DNA of 60,532 nucleotides from CALCKU01 sp964654665 (GTDB lineage Bacteria; Pseudomonadota; Alphaproteobacteria; Caulobacterales; Maricaulaceae): positions 1 to 60,532 of the forward strand of contig CAZZKV010000017.1 of assembly GCA_964654665.1 (NCBI GenBank), read 5' to 3'. Of this stretch, positions 41,748-49,560 are shown piece after piece (within the stretch, counting starts at the first letter, position 1; each line of letters starts with the position of its first letter). Below the pieces are notes generated by a model, which did not search any database, was not told the DNA's origin, and was given only the letters and a program-made list of their open reading frames with translations. A program made the position numbers and the translations under genes.

Positions 41748-42440
41748 ATGAATGATAAGCAAGATGAAGAGATCATACTGGCGGACCTGAATGACAATGA
41801 TCTCGTTTTGCAAATGCAAGATGATCTATATGACGGGATGATACCGGAGGTAACGGAAGGCACGCAAATCCTATTAAAACGGGGATGGGATGCCAATATG
41901 ATCCTCAATGATGCCCTTGTCGAAGCTATGCGTATTGTGGGTGATGATTTTCGCGATGGAATCCTGTTTGTGCCAGAGGTTTTGCAAAGTGCGAATGCCA
42001 TGAAGGGCGGCATGGAACTATTGCGGCCTATTTTGGCTAAAAGTGACAACCAAAGTAGTACAGGACGGGTCATTATCGGAACCGTAAAGGGGGATATTCA
42101 CGATATTGGTAAAAATCTTGTCGCAATGATGCTAGAAGGCGCCGGATTCGAGGTTCATAATCTGGGAATCAATACGGATATTGATGAGTTTTTGCGAGCG
42201 ATTGATGACCATGAGCCGCATATATTAGGTATGTCGGCTTTGTTGACGACCACAATGCCTTATATGGGCGTTGTGATTGAAGAATTGGAAAAACGCGGAT
42301 TGATGAAGGAATTAGCAGTGATGGTAGGCGGTGCGCCGCTCAATCAAGAATTTGCTGATGCGATCAACGCTACGGAATATGGGCGCGATGCCGCTATATC
42401 AGCGGAATTAGCCAAAGCATTAATCGGTAAAAACCGTTAA
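41748..42440 (+). CDS. Corrinoid-binding protein (MetH B12-domain type)
   Basis: 230 residues: N-terminal helical cap (about 15-100, with GILFVPEVLQSANAMKGGMELL) and a Rossmann-like B12-binding domain (about 105-230) with the cobalt-coordinating motif D116-I-H118-D-I-G121 (GDIHDIGKNLV) and a following G-S/T element GMSALLTTTMP. This domain pair is what sits in the middle of cobalamin-dependent methionine synthase and in corrinoid proteins of methyltransferase systems. It lies 15 bases before a methyltetrahydrofolate-binding methyltransferase gene. A split MetH is the best reading. Confidence 0.93.
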   Translation: MNDKQDEEIILADLNDNDLVLQMQDDLYDGMIPEVTEGTQILLKRGWDANMILNDALVEAMRIVGDDFRDGILFVPEVLQSANAMKGGMELLRPILAKSDNQSSTGRVIIGTVKGDIHDIGKNLVAMMLEGAGFEVHNLGINTDIDEFLRAIDDHEPHILGMSALLTTTMPYMGVVIEELEKRGLMKELAVMVGGAPLNQEFADAINATEYGRDAAISAELAKALIGKNR

Positions 42441-42455
42441 ATATTAAGGATTTAT

Positions 42456-43352
42456 ATGTCTCGAACTATCATTGCCTCTGAAACAAAGGAAGTCGTTATC
42501 GGGTTTGACCAACCTTTTGTAATGATTGGCGAGCGGATTAACCCTACGGGTCGGAAATTGTTTTCGAAAGAATTGAAAGAACGAAATTACTGGCGCGTTA
42601 AAAAGGAGGTTAAGTCACAGGTTGCGGCTGGTGCGCAAATGCTGGACGTGAATGTTGGCGTGCCGCTGGCCGATGAACCGGCGATTATGGGCGAGGTTAT
42701 CCCTCTTATCCAAAGCCTGACCGATGTGCCGCTGTGTATTGACAGTTCGATCATTGAAGCTTTGGAGACAGGGCTGGCGGCCTATAAAGGACGTGCACTG
42801 GTTAATTCGACAACCGCTGAAGAAGAAGTCATGGAACGGGTTTTACCGCTTGTTGCGAAATATGACTGTGCAGTCGTTGCGATTTCAAATGATGATACGG
42901 GAATTTCTGAAGACCCGGATGTGCGGTTCGACGTGGCCAAGCGCATAGTCAACCGGGCATCTGATTACGGTATTAAGCCAGAAGATGTTGTTGTTGATCC
43001 TTTGGTGATGCCGGTCGGAGCGGTCAATAGTGCCGGTAAGGATGTGTTCCAGCTTTTACATCGTTTACGCAATGAGCTTGGCGTAAATACAACCTGCGGA
43101 GCATCCAATGTAGCGTTTGGATTACCTAACAGACATACAATTAACAATGCATTTTTGCCGATGTTATCCTGTGCCGGGATGACGTCAGCTATTGTTAATG
43201 TTTTGGATGATGGATTGGTTCCGGCTGTGCGCGCTGCTGATGTTTTAAATGGCGTTGATCCGGGGTGCGGTAATTGGATTAAACATTATCGCCCTGCGCC
43301 AGCCGAAGGTGAAGGTCGCCGGGGACGTCGGGGGAATCGCCGCCGCGGCTAG
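42456..43352 (+). CDS. Methyltetrahydrofolate:corrinoid methyltransferase (pterin-binding)
   Basis: 298 residues, dihydropteroate-synthase-like TIM barrel. FVMIGERINPTGRKLF at the N-terminus, GAQMLDVNVGVPLADE, LCIDSSIIEALETGL, DPLVMPVGAV and GVNTTCGASNVAFGLP are typical of the methyl-H4folate-binding domain of MetH and of AcsE-type methyltransferases. It would methylate the corrinoid protein encoded just upstream. The homocysteine-binding and reactivation domains are not in this window. An Arg/Gly-rich tail (GEGRRGRRGNRRRG) follows the fold and is of unknown use, perhaps for docking. Confidence 0.93.
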   Translation: MSRTIIASETKEVVIGFDQPFVMIGERINPTGRKLFSKELKERNYWRVKKEVKSQVAAGAQMLDVNVGVPLADEPAIMGEVIPLIQSLTDVPLCIDSSIIEALETGLAAYKGRALVNSTTAEEEVMERVLPLVAKYDCAVVAISNDDTGISEDPDVRFDVAKRIVNRASDYGIKPEDVVVDPLVMPVGAVNSAGKDVFQLLHRLRNELGVNTTCGASNVAFGLPNRHTINNAFLPMLSCAGMTSAIVNVLDDGLVPAVRAADVLNGVDPGCGNWIKHYRPAPAEGEGRRGRRGNRRRG

Positions 43353-43376
43353 TAAGGCTAAGGCAACGACCCTCAC

Positions 43377-43991
43377 TTACGGGTTTGGTGGCCGTAATGT
43401 TGCCAATATGCGGTCACGCGTTTTCGGGTCATCCTTGAATGCGTCTTTCATGGCCTCGACATCGGCTTTAAGCGGTTCTAATTGGCCCATAACAATACGG
43501 GCACGCAAAAGCCGTATCCAGCCATCGGCATCCTGTGGGTTGTCTCGCATTTTGGCGGCAAGGCTTTCAACCATCGCATTAATCATGGCTGTGCGGTCTT
43601 CTGGACTCATTTGCTGTGCAGCCGCGATATCGGCCTGTGTTGGCCCGGGTGATATCGGTTTTAAAGCCCCTGTTTGTGTGAGCGCAGGAGAGCCTGTTAT
43701 CGCATAAATACCGGCTGCTAAGCCTATGAAACCTATAAATAAAACTAAAAGAGAGCGGCGCGGGACAGCCGTAAGTGCCATGGTTTTATTAACGGCCAAG
43801 CTGCGGTGTTGCAGATCACGAATTTGCGCTGTTGCGCTCTCATCAGAGGTGCGGCGTAAATATTCAATTTCGGCTTTATACTGGCGTAATTCCTGGGCTC
43901 TTTCCTGCGCATTTTCTGCTTCATGGGCGAGAGGTTTTGTCAGGTAAAGCAGAGCAATTAGGCAGAGTATAAGCAGTGTAATCCAGATCAT
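43377..43991 (-). CDS. ccmI: Cytochrome c maturation protein CcmI (CycH)
   Basis: 204 residues. N-terminal membrane anchor (MIWITLLILCLIALLYL), a conserved charged coiled stretch (ERAQELRQYKAEIEYLRR), a second membrane segment (LVLFIGFIGLAAGIYAI), then a short periplasmic part with PEDRTAMINAMVESLAAKMRDNPQDADGWIRLLRA. This is the N-terminal CcmI-1 and the beginning of the TPR-like region; the C-terminal TPR part is shorter than in rhizobial CycH. It holds apocytochrome c for haem attachment. Last gene of ccmF-ccmG-ccmH-ccmI; its start overlaps the ccmH stop by four bases. Confidence 0.9.
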   Translation of the reverse strand: MIWITLLILCLIALLYLTKPLAHEAENAQERAQELRQYKAEIEYLRRTSDESATAQIRDLQHRSLAVNKTMALTAVPRRSLLVLFIGFIGLAAGIYAITGSPALTQTGALKPISPGPTQADIAAAQQMSPEDRTAMINAMVESLAAKMRDNPQDADGWIRLLRARIVMGQLEPLKADVEAMKDAFKDDPKTRDRILATLRPPNP

Positions 43992-44440
43992 GGGTCAAGC
44001 TCTTTGAAAAGCGTTTCGAGTCTCTGTGTCTCACTATTAGAGAGCGGAGCGGGGCTGCGGGATATAGGGACGGATTGCCGGCGTAATACGGCCCAAAAAA
44101 TACTGGCAATTAATAGGATAAATGGCAGGCTCCAAAGCAGGAAGGTGTTGCGTTGCACGGGCGGCTTCAGAAGAACATAATCGCCATATAGATCGCGCAT
44201 ATAGGCGATGATTTCAGCTTCGCTATCTCCGGCTTTAACGCGGGTAAGGACAAGCTCGCGCATATCGGCCGCTAAGGGTGCATTGGATTCTGCAAGTGAT
44301 TCATTTTGGCAAACAACACAGCGTAATGTGCGGTTAATTTCCCGCGCCTTAAGTTCGGCAGGTTCAGCGTCGATGGATTGAGCCGCGCTAACCGCATAGG
44401 TCAATAGGGCCAGTAGCAATATCATAACCTTGCGGGTCAT
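43988..44440 (-). CDS. ccmH: Cytochrome c maturation protein CcmH
   Basis: 150 residues. Signal peptide, then the redox motif LRCVVCQNESLAESNAPLA (Cys41, Cys44), the conserved ADMRELV...YMRDLYGDYVLLKPP and one C-terminal membrane helix (FLLWSLPFILLIASIFW). CcmH reduces or delivers the apocytochrome thiols. It overlaps ccmG and ccmI by four bases each. Confidence 0.95.
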   Translation of the reverse strand: MTRKVMILLLALLTYAVSAAQSIDAEPAELKAREINRTLRCVVCQNESLAESNAPLAADMRELVLTRVKAGDSEAEIIAYMRDLYGDYVLLKPPVQRNTFLLWSLPFILLIASIFWAVLRRQSVPISRSPAPLSNSETQRLETLFKELDP

Positions 44441-44967
44441 TGTGCTTGCAATTCAATAATAAGCGGGCGAAGTTTTCTGTGCCATATATCCCGCGTGATA
44501 GGCCCTGTATGTTTATAGCGAATGCGGGCCTCTTTATCGATAATGAAGGTTTCGGGCGCTCCGGTAACGCCAAGGTTTAAAATAAGTTGGCTTTTATCGT
44601 CGAAAATAATATCAGAATAGGGGTTGCCGCGGCGTGATAACCAAAATTGGGCTTTCTTGCGATCATCGCGCCAATTAATACCAATAAGCGTTACTGTTTC
44701 CTGCTTCGCCAATTCCATCAACAAAGGATGCTCGACATCACAGGCTACGCACCAAGAGCCAAAAATGTTTACCATAGCTACCTGACCGGTTACATCTTGC
44801 AACGTAAGCATTGTATCTGGATCACTCAAAGCTGGCAGGGTAAAGCTCGGGAAGGGCTTGTCGATCAATTGCGAGGGCAGGATTTTCGGATCGCGGGTCA
44901 GCCCTATAGCTAGCCCTGCCGCAATTATTAAAAATGCGATCAGAGGAATAAAGCTACGCCCTGTCAT
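44437..44967 (-). CDS. ccmG: Thiol:disulfide interchange protein CcmG (DsbE)
   Basis: 176 residues. N-terminal membrane anchor (FIPLIAFLIIAAGLAIGL), thioredoxin-like domain with the active site NIFGSWCVACDVEHPLL (Cys73, Cys76) and the cis-Pro segment GVTGAPETFIIDK. CcmG reduces apocytochrome c thiols at the outer face of the inner membrane. Overlaps of four bases with ccmF upstream and ccmH downstream support one operon. Confidence 0.95.
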   Translation of the reverse strand: MTGRSFIPLIAFLIIAAGLAIGLTRDPKILPSQLIDKPFPSFTLPALSDPDTMLTLQDVTGQVAMVNIFGSWCVACDVEHPLLMELAKQETVTLIGINWRDDRKKAQFWLSRRGNPYSDIIFDDKSQLILNLGVTGAPETFIIDKEARIRYKHTGPITRDIWHRKLRPLIIELQAQ

Positions 44968-46931
44968 GCGGCGAGGGGCTTAGGCGTTGGGATTGCTGGT
45001 TTGGCAATTCTCATACGGGCATCTGCCAAGGATATAAAACCGCCCAGCGCCATCATCAGGGCGCCAAACCATATCCATGTGACAAGCGGATGGTAATTCG
45101 CCCGGATAACCCAACCGGATTTGGGTGTCCCTTCGCCAATGGCTGCAAATAGGGTTGGCCCTAAAGTGAAATGAAACCCGGCTTCGGTTGTGATGATGTC
45201 GCGGACGGGATAAAACCGTCTCTCGGTTTTAAGCTGGTCTATGAATTTTCCATTTTTACGAACGCTAATTGTCGCTGCAAGAAATTCATAATTGTCGTGC
45301 TTGCCATTATGAATTGACTCCAGCGTCATATCATATCCAGCAACGGTCAGGCTTTCGCCGATATGCAATTGCCCAATATCATCGCTTTGCCATACAGACA
45401 TGGCCGTTGCTCCTGCGATAAATAAAGCCATGCCCAGATGCGCAACTGTGAAACCATGGAAAGCTGCGGGCTGGGATCGCCATAATTTCAGGCTTTCTTT
45501 TAAAGGTATCTGGCGAAAGCGGCTGCGCCGTGCGACGGCCAATAGCGTCGCAAAGGCAAGGTAAGCGGCAATGGCAAAGGCAATTCCGCCCCAGACTGTT
45601 TTGCCCCATATTGCGGTAAGGGCGGTGATGATACAACTGATCCCTAGCATAGCCAGAAGGAACTTTTTTTGTTTAAACCACGTGCTCCCGGTCCAGGATA
45701 ATAGAGGTGATAATCCCATAAACAGCACTAAAAACAACATGATAGGGGCAAATGTTAGATCGAAATAAGGTTTGCCGACGGTGAGCTTGTCGCCTGATAT
45801 AGCGTCGATGAAAAGCGGGTAAAATGTGCCTAGAAAGACGGTTGCCGTTGCAACGGCCAAGAGCACATTATTGAAGACAAGACCGCCTTCTCGCGATAGG
45901 AGCGAAAAGCCAGACGGACCGCGCAGGGTTTTGGCCCGTATAGCATAAAGAGCTAAGGCACTGCCTGTGTAAAATAATAGCATTGCTAAAATAAAGACCC
46001 CGCGCGCAGGGTCAACGGCAAAGGAATGCACGCTTACTAGGACACCAGAGCGGACCACGAATGTCCCGATGAGGCTTAGAGAAAATGTAGAAATTCCTAA
46101 CAGGACTGTCCAATTGGCAAAGCCGTTACGCTGGCTTAAAATCATTACAGAATGCAAGAGGGCTGTCCCCAATAGCCACGGCATGAAGGATACATTTTCA
46201 ACGGGGTCCCACATCCACCAACCGCCCCAACCCAGCTCGTAATAGGCCCACACTGAACCCATTGTAATACCGAGCGTTAGAAAGCTCCATGCCACCAAGA
46301 CCCAAGGGCGTAGCCAACGTGCCCAGATGGCATCCACGCGCCCTTCAAGCAGGGCGGCAACCGAAAGGCTAAAGGCAACAGAAAATCCGACATATCCCAT
46401 ATAAAGAAAGGGTGGATGTATTGCCAGACCCGGGTCTTGCAGCAAGGGGTTCAGTCCTAACCCATCTGCTGGCACTGGATTGAGCCGCTCAAAAGGGTTG
46501 GATGTAAAGAGAATGAAAGCAATAAACCCAAGCGATAACAACCCTTGCACGCCAATAGCCCGCGTCCGTAAACCGCTGGGTAACGCACGACCGAAAATGG
46601 GAATAAAGGCTCCGTAAAGCGCAATCATGAGGGTCCATAATAATATCGAACCTTCATGATTACCCCATACGCCCGATATTTTATATATAAGGGGTTTGGC
46701 ACTATGGGAATGTGTGGCCGCAAGCTTTACGCTGAAATCTGAAATAATAAAACCATATGTCAGACCCGCAAAAGATAGCGCCAGTAAGATAAATTGTAAG
46801 ATCGCGGCACGGGCCCCGATTATACGATAAGCGAATGCCCCGTTTTTTAGGCCGTAAAAAGACGCAGCAAACTGAAACAGCGCACTCACGCCCGCCATGA
46901 TTAATAGGATATGTCCAATTTCAACAATCAC
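44964..46931 (-). CDS. ccmF: Haem lyase CcmF
   Basis: 655 residues with about 15 membrane helices. Conserved haem-handling WWD region WGGWWMWDPVENVSFMPWL, and paired histidines expected at HEGS, HPPFLYMGYVG and HSVMIL and HSFAVDP. CcmF joins haem to apocytochrome c. The gene begins the ccmFGHI run. The haem chaperone gene ccmE, often adjacent upstream, is absent here; a 161-base divergent promoter region precedes folB instead. Confidence 0.96.
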   Translation of the reverse strand: MIVEIGHILLIMAGVSALFQFAASFYGLKNGAFAYRIIGARAAILQFILLALSFAGLTYGFIISDFSVKLAATHSHSAKPLIYKISGVWGNHEGSILLWTLMIALYGAFIPIFGRALPSGLRTRAIGVQGLLSLGFIAFILFTSNPFERLNPVPADGLGLNPLLQDPGLAIHPPFLYMGYVGFSVAFSLSVAALLEGRVDAIWARWLRPWVLVAWSFLTLGITMGSVWAYYELGWGGWWMWDPVENVSFMPWLLGTALLHSVMILSQRNGFANWTVLLGISTFSLSLIGTFVVRSGVLVSVHSFAVDPARGVFILAMLLFYTGSALALYAIRAKTLRGPSGFSLLSREGGLVFNNVLLAVATATVFLGTFYPLFIDAISGDKLTVGKPYFDLTFAPIMLFLVLFMGLSPLLSWTGSTWFKQKKFLLAMLGISCIITALTAIWGKTVWGGIAFAIAAYLAFATLLAVARRSRFRQIPLKESLKLWRSQPAAFHGFTVAHLGMALFIAGATAMSVWQSDDIGQLHIGESLTVAGYDMTLESIHNGKHDNYEFLAATISVRKNGKFIDQLKTERRFYPVRDIITTEAGFHFTLGPTLFAAIGEGTPKSGWVIRANYHPLVTWIWFGALMMALGGFISLADARMRIAKPAIPTPKPLAA

Positions 46932-47092
46932 GTTTTAGCTATAGTCAGAAGTGGTAGGCAGGGGAAGTGCGAATGGTCGCAGTTTGTTATTAGGTCAATT
47001 TATAGTCAGTAGCGCAGAGAAGGGCTTGTAATTTTACTTCTGGATCGTCACATGCAAAGGAGTGGAATATAGGGCGGTAGAGAAAGACCTTT

Positions 47093-47503
47093 ATGCTTAA
47101 AGTTTATGATAATATGGCAGCAGCAAGCGCTGAAGTGTCTACAGATCAGCCGCTTGATCAAATTTTGATTGAAAATCTGGTTTTAGAGGCTTTCATTGGT
47201 GTGTTTAAACATGAATATGACGCGCCGCAAAAAGTCCGCTTTGATGTCAAAGTCTATATTAGCCCCTTGCCGGTTATGGATGACCATAGTGTTAGTAATG
47301 TTGTACGCTATGACCATATTATTTCTGATATAAAAACGCGGTTGGCTAATGGCCATATTGACTTGATTGAAACTCTGGCTGAAGATATTTCAGTATTGTG
47401 CTTAAACTATGATCGGGCACAGCGCGTTGACGTACAGGTGATGAAATTGGAAGCGATAGGCGAGGCGCAGGGCGTGGGTGTAAAAATCACGCGCTTAAAA
47501 TAA
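47093..47503 (+). CDS. folB: Dihydroneopterin aldolase FolB
   Basis: 136 residues. ILIENLVLEAFIGVFKHEYDAPQKVRFDV is the N-terminal signature; YDHI near 86 and the EDISVLCLNYDRAQRVDVQVMKLEAI region complete the tunnelling fold. The enzyme converts dihydroneopterin into 6-hydroxymethyl-dihydropterin in folate synthesis. The N-terminal 22 residues (MLKVYDNMAAASAEVSTDQP) are longer than usual; an ATG at 47114 would shorten it. Divergent from ccmF; a DUF1244 gene follows 25 bases later. Confidence 0.9.
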   Translation: MLKVYDNMAAASAEVSTDQPLDQILIENLVLEAFIGVFKHEYDAPQKVRFDVKVYISPLPVMDDHSVSNVVRYDHIISDIKTRLANGHIDLIETLAEDISVLCLNYDRAQRVDVQVMKLEAIGEAQGVGVKITRLK

Positions 47504-47528
47504 GACGCCTTAATATGTAAGCGGAATT

Positions 47529-47822
47529 ATGGATCAGAATACGCAAGATAAATTGGATGCGGCTGTATTTCGCCGGTTGTTATCACATTTGGATAACCGC
47601 AAAGACGTGCAAAATATCGATTTGATGATTTTGGCGGATTTTTGTCGGAACTGTCTGGGTAAATGGTATAAGACTGCGGCGGGTGAAAACGGTATAGATA
47701 TAAGCGATGAAGCAGCCCGAGAGCGCGTTTACGGCATGGCTTATTCAGAATGGAAAGATAAGTATCAAACACCCGCAACGCCTGAACAGCTCGCCGCCTT
47801 TGAGGCGCGTGAAAAACGCTAG
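47529..47822 (+). CDS. DUF1244 family protein
   Basis: 97 residues. The family core DVQNIDLMILADFCRNCLGKW and GMAYSEWKDKYQTPATPEQL is clear. The family is widespread in Alphaproteobacteria, is small and alpha-helical with an FCRNC pair of cysteines, and has no known function. It sits between folB and moaD in one direction with 12 bases to moaD. Confidence 0.92.
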   Translation: MDQNTQDKLDAAVFRRLLSHLDNRKDVQNIDLMILADFCRNCLGKWYKTAAGENGIDISDEAARERVYGMAYSEWKDKYQTPATPEQLAAFEAREKR

Positions 47823-47834
47823 GATAGTCAACCA

Positions 47835-48086
47835 ATGGCCAGAATTCTCTATTTTGGACGATTGGCTGATATCGCTGGCGTGGCGAGTGTGGATATAGAT
47901 ATAGATATAGATAACAATACGCTTGACGCTGTTATAAGCCTGATAGCCGCTGATAATGGTGCTCTCGGACATGCCCTGTTAGAGCCTAGTATTAAGACAG
48001 CCGTTAATACCCATATTGTTCCGCGCAGCACGACGGTATCCAACCATGACGAAATTGCTTTTCTGCCGCCCCTGAGTGGGGGGTGA
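47835..48086 (+). CDS. moaD: Molybdopterin synthase small subunit MoaD
   Basis: 83 residues, ubiquitin-like beta-grasp fold ending in the required Gly-Gly (LPPLSGG) that is adenylated and thiocarboxylated to carry sulfur. VNTHIVPRSTTVSNHDEIAFLPP is typical. The N-terminal strand contains a DIDIDID stretch encoded by a GATATA repeat. The moaE start lies one base after its stop (stop TGA then ATG). Confidence 0.93.
   Translation: MARILYFGRLADIAGVASVDIDIDIDNNTLDAVISLIAADNGALGHALLEPSIKTAVNTHIVPRSTTVSNHDEIAFLPPLSGG
47892..47913 (+). repeat. Hexanucleotide tandem repeat (GATATA) in moaD
   Basis: Three complete GATATA units and a partial fourth, encoding the alternating DIDIDID. A change in unit number keeps the reading frame and adds or removes two residues. 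Confidence 0.8.
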
Positions 48087-48087
48087 T

Positions 48088-48552
48088 ATGGTGAGGCTAG
48101 AGCCTGATAGCTTTGACCCAGCGGCCCAGATCGCAGCGTTTAGCGCGCAATCTACCGGCGCGATTGTCACATTTCTAGGGACGGTACGACCACACGCTAA
48201 TGGGCAAACGGTTCAGGCTTTGGAACTGCAACATTATTCTGGTATGACTGAGCGCGAAATCGGAACCATTATCGACATGGCCCGCGCGCGATTTGATATT
48301 GATGATGTGCTGGTTATCCATCGTATCGGCAGGGTCGCTGTAAATGACCCTATTGTTTTGGTTTGCGCCGCAAGTGCTCATCGACGCGCAGCCTTTGACG
48401 CTGTAGATTTTTTGATGGATTATCTGAAATCCGAAGCCCCGTTCTGGAAGAAAGAAATATGCGATGGTCGCTCGCAGTGGATTGAACCGCGGGCAGAAGA
48501 CTATAAAGATAAGGCGCGCTGGAATGATAGATCGCGGCCCGCCGGAGATTAA
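48088..48552 (+). CDS. moaE: Molybdopterin synthase large subunit MoaE
   Basis: 154 residues. Features include GAIVTFLGTVRPHANG, ELQHYSGMTEREIG, HRIGRVAVND and the catalytic lysine motif APFWKKE. With MoaD it converts cyclic pyranopterin monophosphate into molybdopterin. ATG at 48088 after GGGGGGTGAT; the GTG at 48076 inside moaD would add four residues. Confidence 0.95.
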   Translation: MVRLEPDSFDPAAQIAAFSAQSTGAIVTFLGTVRPHANGQTVQALELQHYSGMTEREIGTIIDMARARFDIDDVLVIHRIGRVAVNDPIVLVCAASAHRRAAFDAVDFLMDYLKSEAPFWKKEICDGRSQWIEPRAEDYKDKARWNDRSRPAGD

Positions 48553-48553
48553 T

Positions 48554-49081
48554 ATGGGTATTGATGTAAATTTGACATTTAAATCGCTTAATATCGCGCT
48601 TTTGACCGTGAGCGATACGCGCACGCTGGATACTGATACATCGGGCGATTTATTAGCGGCGCGCATCGAGGCGGCCGGACACCGTCTTGTCGGACGGACT
48701 ATTATTACAGATGATATTGCAAAGGTTCAGGCGCAAGTGAAGCAATGGAGCGCCGATCCGGCTATTGATGCTATTATATCAACGGGCGGCACGGGGCTCA
48801 CGGGGCGCGATATTACGCCTGAAGCGGTTAGGCCTTTATTTGATAAGGAAATAGACGGCTTTTCCGTTATTTTTCATCAGGTTAGTTTTGGTACCGTTGG
48901 GCTGGCAACACTGCAATCGCGGGCCTTGGCGGGTGTGGTACAAGGTACAATTGTCTTTTGTCTGCCCGGGTCGAACGGCGCGGTGAAAGATGGCTGGGAC
49001 AATATTATCGTCTTTGAGCTTGATAGCCGTCATATGCCTTGTAACCTTGTTGATCTGATACCGCGATTTATGGAACGCTGA
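48554..49081 (+). CDS. moaB: Molybdenum cofactor biosynthesis protein MoaB
   Basis: 175 residues. MoaB/MogA fold with IALLTVSDTRTLDTDTSGD, IISTGGTGLTGRDITPEAV (the molybdopterin-binding TGGTG), and GFSVIFHQVSFGTVG. It adenylates molybdopterin before molybdate insertion (MogA-like role). ATG at 48554 after GGAG; a longer frame from 48464 would overlap moaE and is rejected. The stop overlaps the moaC start by one base (TGATG). Confidence 0.93.
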   Translation: MGIDVNLTFKSLNIALLTVSDTRTLDTDTSGDLLAARIEAAGHRLVGRTIITDDIAKVQAQVKQWSADPAIDAIISTGGTGLTGRDITPEAVRPLFDKEIDGFSVIFHQVSFGTVGLATLQSRALAGVVQGTIVFCLPGSNGAVKDGWDNIIVFELDSRHMPCNLVDLIPRFMER

Positions 49082-49560
49082 TGGGACAGGATTTGACGCA
49101 TTTTGATGAGCAGGGGCGGGCGCGTATGGTTGATATTTCGGCAAAGATCGAAACAAAACGCGAAGCCGAAGCTATGGGCCGTGTTGTGTTTTCCAAAGCA
49201 AGTTTTGATCACATCCAATCCCGTGGCGTCAAGAAAGGCGATATAGGTTCGATTGCAGAATTGGCTGGTATTATGGGGGCAAAGCGCACGGCTGAATTGA
49301 TACCCCTATGTCATCCTTTGCCGATATCCGGTTTAACCGTCACTATAACGCCTGAACCAGAACGTCATAGCTACCGGGTTAATGCAATTGTGAAAACAAC
49401 AGGGCCAACAGGCGTAGAAATGGAAGCACTAACAGCGGTCACAACGGCCTGTTTAACGATTTACGATATGGCTAAAGCGGTAGATAAAGCTATGATAATA
49501 GACGATATTATGTTGCTTCGGAAATCAGGCGGGATATCTGGCGATTACCGCCGTGATTAG
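49081..49560 (+). CDS. moaC: Cyclic pyranopterin monophosphate synthase MoaC
   Basis: 159 residues. ARMVDISAK near the N-terminus, LAGIMGAKRTAELIPLCHPLPI, MEALTAVTTACLTIYDM and catalytic VDKAMIIDDIMLLRKSGG are the family blocks. With MoaA it makes cyclic pyranopterin monophosphate from GTP; moaA is not in this window. The next gene begins eight bases inside its 3' end. Confidence 0.96.
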   Translation: MGQDLTHFDEQGRARMVDISAKIETKREAEAMGRVVFSKASFDHIQSRGVKKGDIGSIAELAGIMGAKRTAELIPLCHPLPISGLTVTITPEPERHSYRVNAIVKTTGPTGVEMEALTAVTTACLTIYDMAKAVDKAMIIDDIMLLRKSGGISGDYRRD

